Of a stretch of 64,000 nucleotides of DNA, positions 17,621 to 26,657 are shown piece after piece. A program made the position numbers and the translations under genes. Under the pieces are notes generated by a model. The model was not told the origin of the DNA. It worked only from the letters and a program-made list of their open reading frames with translations, and ran no database searches. Every line of letters starts with the position of its first letter. Position 1 is the stretch's first letter. The DNA lies in contig NZ_BATR01000053.1 of assembly GCF_000739655.1 (NCBI RefSeq), positions 1 through 64,000 on the forward strand, written 5' to 3'. This DNA comes from Verrucomicrobium sp. BvORR106. GTDB lineage: Bacteria; Verrucomicrobiota; Verrucomicrobiia; Verrucomicrobiales; Verrucomicrobiaceae.

Positions 17621-18586
17621 ATGCATCGCCGCCAGTTTCTCACCCTCTCCGCCCTCGGGCTTGCCGGACTCCCCGGCTGCCGGAAAAAGGCGGACCCGTC
17701 GGTGGTGAGATTCGGCCATTTCCCCAACATCACCCACGTGCAGGGACTGGTGGCGCACCATCTCTCCCGCACCGGGAAGGGCTGGTACGAAGAGCGTATT
17801 GGGCTCAAGGTGCAGTGGTTCACCTACAACGCCGGGCCCTCGGCCACGGAGGCCATTTTTGCCGGGGCGCTGGATGTGACCTACATCGGTCCCAGCCCGG
17901 CGCTGAACGCCTACTCGAAGTCCGGCGGCAAGGAGATCCGTGTGCTCGGCGGCGGGGCAGATGGGGGCAACGCCCTCGTGGTCCGGCCGGCGGCCGGCAT
18001 CAAAACGGCGGCCGACTTCCGGGGTAAAAAGATCGCCAGTCCTCAGTTGGGGAACACGCAAGACGTCCAACTCCGGGCCTGGCTGGACGAGCAGGGGCTC
18101 AAGGTCACCCTCACAGGAGGGGACGCCCACATCCTGCCCACCCAGAACGCCGACCAGCTCGCCCTCTTCCAGAACGGCGGCATTGACGCGGTCTGGACGG
18201 TGGAGCCCTGGGTCACCCGGCTCGAGGACGAGGCGGGCGGCAAGATTTTTCTTCAAGATACCGATACCAACGTCACCCTTCTGGCTGCCAGCGCCGAGCT
18301 GGTGCAAGACCGGCCAGAGGTGGCGAAGAAGATTGCGACCGCACACGCGGAGCTCACAGACTGGATCCTGGCCCACCCTGCGGAGGCCAAGGCATATATC
18401 AAAGCGGAGCTCACTGAACTGACCCGGACCGCGCCCAAAGACTCGATGCTCGAGAAGGCGCTGGCCCGTACGCGTGTGACCAAGGAGGTGTCCCGGGAGT
18501 CCCTGGACCGGATGGTCACCAGTGCCAATAAAGTGGGCTTTTTAAAGGGCATACCCGATCTCGATGCCCTTTTCCCGAAGCTTTGA
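17621..18586 (+). CDS. ABC importer substrate-binding lipoprotein, SsuA/NrtA/TauA type
   Basis: 321 residues. An RR-containing N terminus and lipobox GLAGLPGC predict a lipoprotein anchored at Cys26 or nearby. The body matches the periplasmic binding family for sulfonate, nitrate or taurine (RFGHFPNITHVQGLVAH, IGLKVQWFTYNAGPSATEAI, DVTYIGPSPALNAY, IDAVWTVEPW). It forms one operon with the ATPase and permease that follow. The neighbouring sulfatase hints at organosulfur uptake, but no desulfonating monooxygenase is nearby, so the substrate is open. Confidence 0.88.
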   Translation: MHRRQFLTLSALGLAGLPGCRKKADPSVVRFGHFPNITHVQGLVAHHLSRTGKGWYEERIGLKVQWFTYNAGPSATEAIFAGALDVTYIGPSPALNAYSKSGGKEIRVLGGGADGGNALVVRPAAGIKTAADFRGKKIASPQLGNTQDVQLRAWLDEQGLKVTLTGGDAHILPTQNADQLALFQNGGIDAVWTVEPWVTRLEDEAGGKIFLQDTDTNVTLLAASAELVQDRPEVAKKIATAHAELTDWILAHPAEAKAYIKAELTELTRTAPKDSMLEKALARTRVTKEVSRESLDRMVTSANKVGFLKGIPDLDALFPKL

Positions 18587-18596
18587 TGATTCCAGA

Positions 18597-19403
18597 ATGA
18601 GTGTAACCGATGAACTTCAGAACATCGCGCCAGCCAAACTCATTGTTGAGGGCGTGTCGAAAACCTTCTCCTCCCGGAACGGGAAGGTGCAGGCGTTGGA
18701 CAATGTGAGCCTCGAAGTGGGGGAGGGCGAATTCGTCTGCCTGGTGGGCCCCAGTGGTTGCGGGAAGAGCACCCTCTTGAACCTGATCGCCGGTCTGGAG
18801 AAGCCAGACAGCGGCCGGCTCCTGGCCAATGGCAACCCCGTGAATGGTCCAGGCCGGGATCGCATGGTGATGTTCCAGGAGCATGCCTTGTTCCCCTGGC
18901 TGGATGTGACGGGAAACGTCATGTTCAGCCTCAGGCTCAAGCCGGGCCTGACCGAAAAGGAGCGCCAGGATGTGGCGGCCTACTATCTGAAGCTGGTGGG
19001 GCTGGAGCGCTTTGCCCACTCCAACATTCACGAGCTCTCCGGCGGGATGAAGCAGCGTGTGGCCCTGGCCCGCGCCCTGGCTCCCAACCCCCGCGTGCTG
19101 CTGATGGATGAGCCCTTCGCCGCGCTGGACGCCATGACGCGCGAGCAGCTCTACACGGACATCCAGCGCATCTGGGCGGCCCGCAAGAAGACGATCATTT
19201 TCGTGACCCACAACGTGCGTGAAGCCGTCTGCCTGGGGGACCGGGTGGTCCTCTTCAGCCGCAACCCCGGCCGCATCCGCGAGCAGTTCAAGGTCGAGCT
19301 GCCCCGGCCCCGGGACATCAACAGCGTGGAGCTCGCCGCACATTCCACAGAAATCACGCGTGCTCTCAAGAGCCACCACGTCGCCCAGGAGGTTGCAGAA
19401 TGA
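18597..19403 (+). CDS. ABC importer ATPase, SsuB/TauB/NrtD type
   Basis: 268 residues with Walker A GPSGCGKST, the Q-loop MFQEHALFPW, signature LSGGMKQR, Walker B LLMDEPF and switch His in VTHNVREA. FQEHALFPW and PFAALDAMTR are typical of the nitrate/sulfonate/taurine branch. The ATG at 18597 is 10 bases after the binding-protein stop and is preferred to a longer frame that would overlap it. The end overlaps the permease start as ATGA. It powers uptake at the inner membrane. Confidence 0.92.
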   Translation: MSVTDELQNIAPAKLIVEGVSKTFSSRNGKVQALDNVSLEVGEGEFVCLVGPSGCGKSTLLNLIAGLEKPDSGRLLANGNPVNGPGRDRMVMFQEHALFPWLDVTGNVMFSLRLKPGLTEKERQDVAAYYLKLVGLERFAHSNIHELSGGMKQRVALARALAPNPRVLLMDEPFAALDAMTREQLYTDIQRIWAARKKTIIFVTHNVREAVCLGDRVVLFSRNPGRIREQFKVELPRPRDINSVELAAHSTEITRALKSHHVAQEVAE

Positions 19404-20167
19404 AGCGAGTTTTGATCATTGTGGCCTTCTTCGCAGGGCTGGTGGGCATCTGGCAGGCAGTCTGCGCTGCGGGCATCTGGTCCCCGGTGTTGCTTCCTGA
19501 ACCCCTGACCGTGGGCCGTTACCTCTGGGCGGCCATCCTGGATGGCTCCCTGGCGGAGAGCGCCTGGGTCACCAGCAAGCGTCTGCTTATCGGCTATGCC
19601 ATCGGGTGCCTCCTCGGCCTGCCCATGGGCCTGCTCACGGCCCGCAGCCGCTGGTTGAGTGACACCGTCGGCGTCCTCGCGCTCGGGCTGCAGACGCTGC
19701 CCAGCGTGTGCTGGGTGCCGCTTGCCCTGCTCTGGTTTGGCCAGAGTGAGGCCGCCATGCTCTTCGTCGTGGTCATGGGGACCTTGTGGTCCGTCTTGAT
19801 CGCCGTGGACAACGGCGTGCGCAACCTGCCGCCCATCTATGTGCGCGCGGCACGCACCATGGGGTCCCAGGGGTTTCACACCCTGCGCTCCGTCATTCTT
19901 CCGGCCTCGCTGCCCTATGTGGTCAGCGGCATGAAGCAGGGCTGGGCCTTCGCCTGGCGCTCCCTCATGGCGGCGGAGATCTACGTGACCATCTTGACGG
20001 GCTACGGCCTCGGCCACCTGCTGCACTTCGGCCGTGAGTTGAACTCCATGGACCAGGTCATCGGCGTCATGCTCGTGATCGTGCTCATCGGGTTGCTCGC
20101 AGACAAGGTTCTGTTCTCCCCGTGGGAGCGCTTCCTGCATCACCGCTGGGGCACCGCGAAGGCGTAA
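19400..20167 (+). CDS. ABC importer permease, SsuC/TauC type
   Basis: 255 residues with about six membrane helices. The cytoplasmic coupling loop EAA-like motif is visible in AARTMGSQGFHTLRSVILPA. Translation is coupled to the ATPase by an ATGA overlap. It completes a binding protein-ATPase-permease operon for a small anionic substrate such as a sulfonate, nitrate or taurine. Confidence 0.9.
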   Translation: MKRVLIIVAFFAGLVGIWQAVCAAGIWSPVLLPEPLTVGRYLWAAILDGSLAESAWVTSKRLLIGYAIGCLLGLPMGLLTARSRWLSDTVGVLALGLQTLPSVCWVPLALLWFGQSEAAMLFVVVMGTLWSVLIAVDNGVRNLPPIYVRAARTMGSQGFHTLRSVILPASLPYVVSGMKQGWAFAWRSLMAAEIYVTILTGYGLGHLLHFGRELNSMDQVIGVMLVIVLIGLLADKVLFSPWERFLHHRWGTAKA

Positions 20168-20343
20168 GTGTAGGCGTTGGCGTCATTGCACACCTCTCTG
20201 GCATGCCTTCAGGATGCGGGGAGGTGTTCTGTTTGCCTTCAGCTGCCGCTGGCGAGGCTCTGTTTGTACTACGAACAACTACCACCAAAGCTGGACGTGG
20301 CAGAAGCTTTGGGAAACAACTTCCGCGACTCCCGTCATGCAAC

Positions 20344-20361
20344 GCCAGGCTGAAGCCTGGC
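20344..20361. repeat. REP-like hairpin 1
   Basis: GCCAGGC-TGAA-GCCTGGC is a perfect 7-bp stem with a tetraloop, followed by CACTAC. Short conserved palindromes of this form are typical REP elements. Copy number in the genome is unknown. Confidence 0.5.
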
Positions 20362-20378
20362 ACTACTTTTCGCATCCG

Positions 20379-20407
20379 CCGTCTCATGCCGAAGGCATCC
20401 CAGACGG
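20379..20407. repeat. REP-like hairpin 2
   Basis: CCGTCT pairs with AGACGG and ATGCC pairs with GGCAT around a GAA loop, with a small internal bulge. A related but weaker GCATGCC/GGATGC element lies at 20201-20217. The spacing of these elements suggests one compound REP unit. Confidence 0.45.
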
Positions 20408-20767
20408 TAGCCAGGTGTGTTTGGAGCCTCTCCCTACCGCCTTCCTCCTGTGCTCAAGCCGACGATGCTTTAGCGGGAACGAAAATTAATGCGATGCAGA
20501 CTCATTTGCAATAATCAGTTGTGACCTCGGTTTCTCATTGGTATTACATGGGGTGAAAACGATCCCCCCTTGGAGGATTCTCGGTTAAACATCGCCCTGA
20601 ATTGCGCCTATGAAATAAGTAAACATGGCCTTCTCACAGCGCCAAACTTACCAGCATTGAAGCGACGGCAGGCCCCTTGATAGTTTCTGCGAATCGCATC
20701 AGCGATGCCCGTTTTGGTGCGGTTCAGTGATTCATTGAAACCCCATTCTCCGACCGACAAATCCATC

Positions 20768-21517
20768 ATGAGCGCATCCAGTGATCACCCCGTCAGGCTG
20801 CAAGGCCTCGTCAAGATCTACACTCAGGGGGCGCGGCAGATCCGTGCACTCCATCAGGTCGATCTCACGGTGCGATCCGGAGAGTTTGTGGCCATCATGG
20901 GAGCCTCCGGATCGGGGAAAAGCACGCTGCTGCATGCCATCGCGGGCCTCACGGATGTGAACGAGGGCAAGGTGATCGTGGCCGGGCAGGACCTGGCTTC
21001 CTTTTCTGATGCTGCTCTGACCCGATTCCGCCGCAAGCAGGTGGGCATGGTGTTTCAGGCATTCAACCTCATCCCCAGTCTCACCGCAGAGGAGAACATC
21101 CAGCTCCCTGCCATGGAGTTGCCGGATGTGAAGACGCGGGCAGAGGCCATTCTCCAGCGCCTGGGATTACTGGACCGGCGGCATCATCGGCCGGATGCCC
21201 TCTCCGGCGGGGAGCAGCAGCGGGTGGCCATTGGCCGGGCCCTCATGATGGAGCCCGCCATTGTGCTGGCGGATGAGCCCACGGGCAGTCTCGATTCACG
21301 CACGGGCCAGGAGCTCTGCCAGGTCCTGCGGGATCTCGTGACGCGGGAGGGGCGCACCACGGTGATGGTGACCCACGAGCCTCGCGTGGCGATGTGGGCG
21401 GACCGGGTGGTGGTTTTCAAGGACGGCCGGTGTCTCTCCGAGTTTCCTGTAACCCCCAATGCCGGCGCGGAAGCGGTCGCTCTGGCCTATGAACACGCAC
21501 TTCAATCGGCAGCATGA
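20768..21517 (+). CDS. ABC transporter ATPase, LolD/MacB type
   Basis: 249 residues with Walker A GASGSGKST, Q-loop VFQAFNLIP, signature LSGGEQQR, Walker B VLADEPTGSLDS and switch His VTHEPR. The sequence ADEPTGSLDS and the FQAFNLIPSLT block place it in the MacB/LolD group, which drives FtsX-type permeases acting on lipoproteins, peptides or antibiotics across the envelope. The ATG at 20768 is preferred over an upstream frame start. It overlaps the permease gene by ATGA. No periplasmic adaptor (MacA-like) gene is adjacent. Confidence 0.9.
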   Translation: MSASSDHPVRLQGLVKIYTQGARQIRALHQVDLTVRSGEFVAIMGASGSGKSTLLHAIAGLTDVNEGKVIVAGQDLASFSDAALTRFRRKQVGMVFQAFNLIPSLTAEENIQLPAMELPDVKTRAEAILQRLGLLDRRHHRPDALSGGEQQRVAIGRALMMEPAIVLADEPTGSLDSRTGQELCQVLRDLVTREGRTTVMVTHEPRVAMWADRVVVFKDGRCLSEFPVTPNAGAEAVALAYEHALQSAA

Positions 21518-24298
21518 GAACGATCCTCCGATTGTCGTGGGCCCATGTCAGGGAGCATCCCTTGCGTCTCAGCCTCACCTCCATGGCCACGGCGGCTGCG
21601 GCGGCCATGGTGATCTGGGTGGTAAGCGGATACGATGCGCTGCTGAAGACGTTCGATGAGTATGCGAACCTCGCGCTGGGGCGGTATGAGCTCTCTGTTG
21701 CGCCCATCAGCCACTTCAGTCAGGTGGCACCCGGGGTCATCCCGGCCCCGGCGCAGAAGGACGTGCCGGAGGCCGCGGTCGCGCTGTTGCGCTCTGATCC
21801 AGCCGTGCGGGTGGCAGATCCCATGTGGGCGCTCCAGATCGCGGTGGCTCATGCGGAGCCTTCAGCCGTCGCGGGGCGTCGCGGTGAACTGCCGGGCACG
21901 GTGGTCGGAACGGGAGCGGACGCCGCGCCTTTTGACCTCGTGGAGGGGCGGTGGATTGAAATGTCCGACGGATTAAAGGAAGAGGGTGTCTTGAGTCTGG
22001 CGGCGGCGGAGGCAGCAGGGGTGCGCGTGGGGGATGAACTGGTCCTGGGTTCAGGGAAACTTCAGCAGCGCCTTCGTGTGGTGGGGCTGGTCAGCAGCCC
22101 GGATGTGTCTGGCTGGAGCGCCTCCGTGGCGAAGTCGCAGACGATGACTCCCGCCGTGGGCGGGTTGTTTGTCTCCACAAAGCTTTTGGAGCAGGCATCC
22201 GGTCAGTCCTCACGCATCAGTTTTATCGGGGTGGGCTTGAAGGAGGGGGCGGATCTCACCCCGTTCCGCTTCCAGTGGTCGCCCCGGTTGAGTGCCCTGG
22301 CCACGCCGTGCCAGTTCCAGGAGGCGCATGACATTGAGGAGGCGCTGGATGAAAGCGCCTCGGCGGAGAATCTCGAGTTTCAGGGGCACATGGCCGCCGC
22401 GGTCTCCATGCTGGCCGCGTTCTTCATCATCCTCAGCACGCTGAACATGGGCGTGACGGAACGCATCCGGCAGCTCGCCATCCTGCGGGCGGTCGCGCTC
22501 ACACGGGCGCAAACCGCCCTGCTCGTGGTGGTGGAGGCTTTGCTGCTGGGCGCGGTGGGGTACATCGTCGGTTGCACGAGCGGCTGGCTCCTCATGAAAG
22601 CCGCCGTGGCGACAGCGCCAGGACTGCTGGAGGACGGGGCGGTGGTGGGCTCATTCAGTCTGGTGCTGGCGGCGGTGTGCGCCTTTGGCGGGGCATTGCT
22701 CGCCTCTGCTTGGCCGGCGCTCCGGGCCATGCGAGTGCGCCCGCTGGATGCGATGGGCAAGCTCGCCGAACCCGCCCCGCGGGGCATCCGGCCTGTTTGG
22801 CTGGGCGCGGGCCTGCTGCTGATCTCGGTGTATCCGCTCATGGCGAGAGTGCTGCCGCATGGTGATGAGGAGCCGTTTGTCGTCTATCTGCTGGTGGGAT
22901 TGTCCTGCCTGGCTGTCGGCGTGGTGCTGTGCAGCCCCGCTTTCGTGCACTTGGTGGACCGCAGCCTGAGCCCGCTGCTGGCCGGCATCCTGCGCATCCC
23001 TCCGCGACTGCTGGTGAGTCAGATTTCATCGAACTTGTCCCGCACCCTGGCCACCGCGGTGGCGCTCAGCGTCGGGCTCGGTCTCCTCATCGGCATTCAC
23101 GTGTGGGGGGCACACCATGCTGGGCGGATTTCTCCCCGGGAGCTGGGCACCGGATGCAATGATCGCCTTCCGCCCTGGCGGCTTGGAGCCCGGAGCAGCC
23201 GCGCAGGTCAGTGTCTGGAAGGGCATCACCCAGGCCCTGCCCGTGGTGGTGGAGCAGCCCCGGCTCAAGGAAGATCTCACCCGCAGCGCGCAGCGCGCCA
23301 CCGTGGTGCGCCAGGACAGCGTGGTCATCGTCGGGGCGGATGCGGCACGCGCCTTTGGCGGGAGCGCGCCGCTGTTCAAGTTCCAGTGGGTTCAAGGAAA
23401 TGCTGATGAGGCTGTGAAGCTGCTCCGGCAGGGGCGGGGCTGCATCGTGCCCGATCACTTTCTGAGGGAGTCCGGCTTGAAGCTGGGGGACTCCTTTGAG
23501 TTGGTGCCACCGGAACGTCCCGGACAGCCGGTCTCCTATATCATAGCCGCCTCGGTGAAGATGCCGGGCTGGCACTGGCAGACCAAGCCCACGGGCATGC
23601 GCACCCGCACCCACCGGGCTGCGGCCCTGATCTTTGCCGACTACGCGACCGTGGCGCAGGACTTCCAGTTCCAGGCTGCACCGTATGTTTGGCTGAACTG
23701 GGATCCGGCCCAAACCAGCAGGGACGCCGTGGAGGAGGCCGCCCGGAGGTTGTTGGAAACCACCTCCGGCAAACCCGCCGTGGTGGGCGACCCGCCTGCA
23801 GGCGACGACCTGCCGCATGTGCAACTGCATACGATCGAGAACATCCGGGACATCGTGAACGCCCACTCGCGGCAATGGCTCTGGGTTCTGAGCCGCCTGC
23901 CGGTGGTGGTGTTGCTCATCACCTCGGTGGGGGTGTTCAATACCCTGCTCGCGTCCGTGCATGCGCGGCGTTGGGACTTCGGCATCCTTCGCTCCGTCGG
24001 CTACACCCGCAGCATGCTGGTGCGTCTGGTGGTGGCGGAGGGGGTGCTGATCGGCGTGGTCGCGGGTGGGCTGAGCCTCGTATTTGGCACGCTCTCGGGA
24101 TGGTGCGGGGCCGGGATATCGCGCTACATCAGCTTCTTTGGCGGCATGGACACGGACCTCGTCGTCCCATGGCCGGAGGTGCTTAGCAGTCTGGCCGCAG
24201 TGCTGGTTCTCGCCAGCCTCGCCGCGCTCTGGCCCGCGATCTCCATCGGGCGCACCAAGCCCCTGGATCTGCTCCAGCAGGGCAGGGGAGGGTTTTAG
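21514..24298 (+). pseudogene. FtsX/MacB-type permease interrupted by a frameshift
   Basis: Two frames together make one permease of about 927 residues with two FtsX domains. The first part (21514 to about 23110) has an N-terminal helix, periplasmic domain and three helices (MLAAFFIILSTLNMGVTERI), then further helices up to LLIGIHVWG. The reading frame then passes a run of six G at 23105-23110 and drifts into non-homologous sequence, stopping at 23406. The true continuation (MLGGFLPGSWAPDAMIAFRPGG, then an FtsX domain LRSVGYTRSMLVRLVVAEG) is in the +1 frame from about 23111 to 24298. Five G instead of six would join them exactly. This may be a real mutation, a phase-variable tract or a sequencing error. 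Confidence 0.8.
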
Positions 24299-24303
24299 AA
24301 TCC

Positions 24304-24413
24304 AAACTTCAAATTTCAAACTTCAAATTCCAAATCAGAACCAAGATCACACACCCCCCCACTTTTATCCTGGGGATTGAGATTTGAGATTTGAAGTTTG
24401 AAGTTTGAAGTTT
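24304..24413. repeat. 33-bp imperfect inverted repeat of TTTGAAG units
   Basis: The arm at 24304-24336 and the arm at 24381-24413 are reverse complements at 30 of 33 positions, with a 44-base loop. The right arm is built of tandem TTTGAAG units and continues to 24420. RNA from here would form a long A/U-rich hairpin that could end the upstream unit. The same word set recurs at 26661-26690. Confidence 0.7.
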
Positions 24414-24482
24414 GAAGTTTTTGATAACCTGCGATTCGGCATACCGTAGATACTGGTCAGACCACCCGACCACGTAACTTCC

Positions 24483-25193
24483 ATGAGCCTCTCCACCCTT
24501 GCCCGGCCTCAGTCACTTGTTGAAACGGTCAGTCAGCAGCTCGCCCAGGAATTGCTAAGGGAGGGGGCATCGGAGTGGCTGCCGGCGGAACGCCAGCTCG
24601 CGGAACAACTGGGGGTGAGCCGCAGTGTGGTGCGGGAGGCGACGAAACGGCTGGAACTGCAGGGGCTGGTGGAGGTGCGGCACGGCATCGGCATCCGCCG
24701 GGCGGACCGGCTGCATCAGCCGCTCAACAGTTCCATCACCCTGCGGGTGCCGGATGAGCCGGAGCGGCTGAGGCAGTCGCTGGAGGCCCGTCTGGCCATC
24801 GAGCCCGAGGTGGCTCGCCTGGCCGCGCATCGGGCCACCAAGGCCCAACTGCAAGAGCTCCGGGAAGCTCACGCGGCGCTGCGGCCGGATCTGACCCTGC
24901 CGCAGGCCGTGGAGGCGGACGTGAACTTTCATCGTACCCTGGCCCGAGCCAGTGCCAACGAGGTCTTTTGCCTGGTACTCGAGACCCTGGCTGATCTGGG
25001 GCGGGCGTCACGTGAGGCCACCATCACCCAGGCAGGGGTGCAGCGGGCCATCCGTCATCACCAGAGTGTCTTGGAGGCGGTGCTGCTCCACGATGGCCCT
25101 GCGGCGGCCCGGGCCATGCGGCATCATATTGAAAAGGCCCTGGAAGATCTTCAGAGCCACCTGGAAGGGCAGCGCAACCTTGTGGAGCGATGA
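24483..25193 (+). CDS. FadR-subfamily GntR transcriptional regulator
   Basis: 236 residues. The N-terminal winged helix-turn-helix (about 15-75) has LPAERQLAEQLGVSRSVVRE followed by the wing LEVRHGIG-like segment. The C-terminal FCD all-helical domain (about 90-225) carries DVNFHRTLA and HHQSVLEA, whose His and Asp residues usually bind a metal and a carboxylate ligand. Relatives repress catabolic operons for sugar acids and similar compounds. The stop overlaps the start of the DUF1501 gene as ATGA, so it is co-translated with it and probably regulates this operon. Confidence 0.9.
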   Translation: MSLSTLARPQSLVETVSQQLAQELLREGASEWLPAERQLAEQLGVSRSVVREATKRLELQGLVEVRHGIGIRRADRLHQPLNSSITLRVPDEPERLRQSLEARLAIEPEVARLAAHRATKAQLQELREAHAALRPDLTLPQAVEADVNFHRTLARASANEVFCLVLETLADLGRASREATITQAGVQRAIRHHQSVLEAVLLHDGPAAARAMRHHIEKALEDLQSHLEGQRNLVER

Positions 25194-26644
25194 AATCACC
25201 GCACTCAACGATTAGCACCGGTTCCCGGCGTGAGTTCCTCTGGAAGGGTGGCGGTGGACTGGGCGGTGTGGCCCTGGCCTCGCTGCTCCAGGGGGCTGGG
25301 AAGCTGGAGGCCGCCAGTCTGGTGTCTCCACTGGCCTCCCGTCCCTCCCCGAAGCTTGCTCCAGCCCAGCGGGTTATCCAGATCTTTTGCCCCGGCGGCA
25401 TGAGTCACGTGGACTCCTGGGACTACAAGCCGGAACTGGAGCGCCTGCATGGCCGTCCCTTTGACCTGGCGGATGGCAAGAACTTCTTCTCCGGCAAGGC
25501 GGGCAACTACACCAAGAGCTTCTGGGAGTACCGTCAGCACGGGGAGTGCGGGCGGTGGATGTCCTCGTTGTTTCCACGACTCTCCGGGTGTGTGGATGAC
25601 ATGGCCTTCATTCACTCCATGCAGAGCAAGACGGCGCTGCATGGCCCGGCCATGTTCATGATGAACTCCGGTTTCATCCTGCCGGGCTTCCCCGCCATGG
25701 GGGCCTGGGTGACCTACGGGCTGGGCAGCGAGAATGAGAACCTGCCCGCCTTTGTGGTGCTGCCGGATCCCCGCGGCCTGCCCCCGGGCGGGGTGATCAA
25801 CTGGGGGGCGGGCTTCCTGCCGGCGGTGCACCAGGGCACGGTGCTGGAGACGGCGGCGGGGAAGGACCCGATTACGGATTTGTTTCCTGCAACCGAGGCC
25901 GCACCCATGGAGGGGGCAGGCCGGGACTTCCTCCAGAATCTGAACCGGAGTCACCTGCAGCAGCGGGCTGGCAACACCGAGCTGGAGGCGCGCATCGCGG
26001 CCTATGAACTGGCAGCACGTTTGCAACTGAGCGCTCCGGAAGTGACGGAGCTGCGGGGTGAGACGGAGGCCACCCGCCGGCTTTATCAACTGGAAGATCC
26101 GGACGCGGGCCCCTTCGGCAGGCAGTGCCTGCTGGCGCGTCGCCTGGTGGAGCGCGGCGTGCGCTTCGTCCAGGTGTACTGCGGCGCGGAGAACACCACG
26201 GCCAAGAAGATCCGTCCCAACTGGGATTCGCATGAAGACATCGTGCGGGATCACGGCTACTGGGGTGCGGTGCTGGACTCCGGCGCCAGCGCCCTGTTGC
26301 TGGACCTGAAATCCCGCGGCCTGCTGGAAAGCACGCTCGTCATCTGCACCACGGAGTTTGGCCGCCAGCCCTTTGCTCAAGGAAACAACCGGGGTCGCGA
26401 TCACAATCCGGGCGCCTTCACCGCCTGGATGGCAGGCGGCGGTATCAAGGGGGGCGTGAGCCACGGGGCGAGTGATGCCATGGGCTGGAAGGCGGAGGTG
26501 TCTCCCACCTACAGCTATGACCTCCATGCCACCGCACTGCACCTGCTGGGCATCCCGCATGAGAAGCTGAGTTTTTATCACAATGGCATCTCCCGCCGCC
26601 TCACGGATGTGCACGGGGAGGTGATTCACGGGATCGTGACATAG
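25190..26644 (+). CDS. DUF1501 secreted protein with Tat-type signal
   Basis: 484 residues. The N terminus SRREFLWKGGGGLGGVALASLL looks like a twin-arginine signal. The body matches DUF1501, an alkaline-phosphatase-superfamily fold abundant in Planctomycetes and Verrucomicrobia (FCPGGMSHVDSWDYKP, FGRQCLLARRLVERGVRFVQV, TTEFGRQPFAQGNNRGRDHNP). Its reaction is not established; sulfatase- or phosphatase-like hydrolysis is the usual guess. It always travels with DUF1549/DUF1553 cytochrome proteins, here the next gene. It overlaps the regulator by ATGA. Confidence 0.9.
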   Translation: MKSPHSTISTGSRREFLWKGGGGLGGVALASLLQGAGKLEAASLVSPLASRPSPKLAPAQRVIQIFCPGGMSHVDSWDYKPELERLHGRPFDLADGKNFFSGKAGNYTKSFWEYRQHGECGRWMSSLFPRLSGCVDDMAFIHSMQSKTALHGPAMFMMNSGFILPGFPAMGAWVTYGLGSENENLPAFVVLPDPRGLPPGGVINWGAGFLPAVHQGTVLETAAGKDPITDLFPATEAAPMEGAGRDFLQNLNRSHLQQRAGNTELEARIAAYELAARLQLSAPEVTELRGETEATRRLYQLEDPDAGPFGRQCLLARRLVERGVRFVQVYCGAENTTAKKIRPNWDSHEDIVRDHGYWGAVLDSGASALLLDLKSRGLLESTLVICTTEFGRQPFAQGNNRGRDHNPGAFTAWMAGGGIKGGVSHGASDAMGWKAEVSPTYSYDLHATALHLLGIPHEKLSFYHNGISRRLTDVHGEVIHGIVT

Positions 26645-26657
26645 GCAGGGGCGAGGC

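Larger units (their letters stand above)
20168..20767. other. 600-base non-coding region with REP-like hairpins
   Basis: The short frames here have no recognisable protein. The region holds at least three small inverted repeats of the kind seen in repetitive extragenic palindromes: around 20201-20217, 20344-20361 and 20379-20407. The last 250 bases are more AT-rich and probably contain the promoter of the following ABC exporter genes. No transposase, tRNA or small RNA can be recognised. Confidence 0.5.

Noticed and set aside
20122-20514. Short open frames in the gap between the two ABC transporters
   Set aside because: They run across the hairpin repeats and have no recognisable protein; better seen as non-coding.
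24300-24420. Possible CRISPR array from the repeated TTTGAAG words
   Set aside because: The units are seven-base tandem words without spacers, arranged as one inverted repeat. No cas gene is near.
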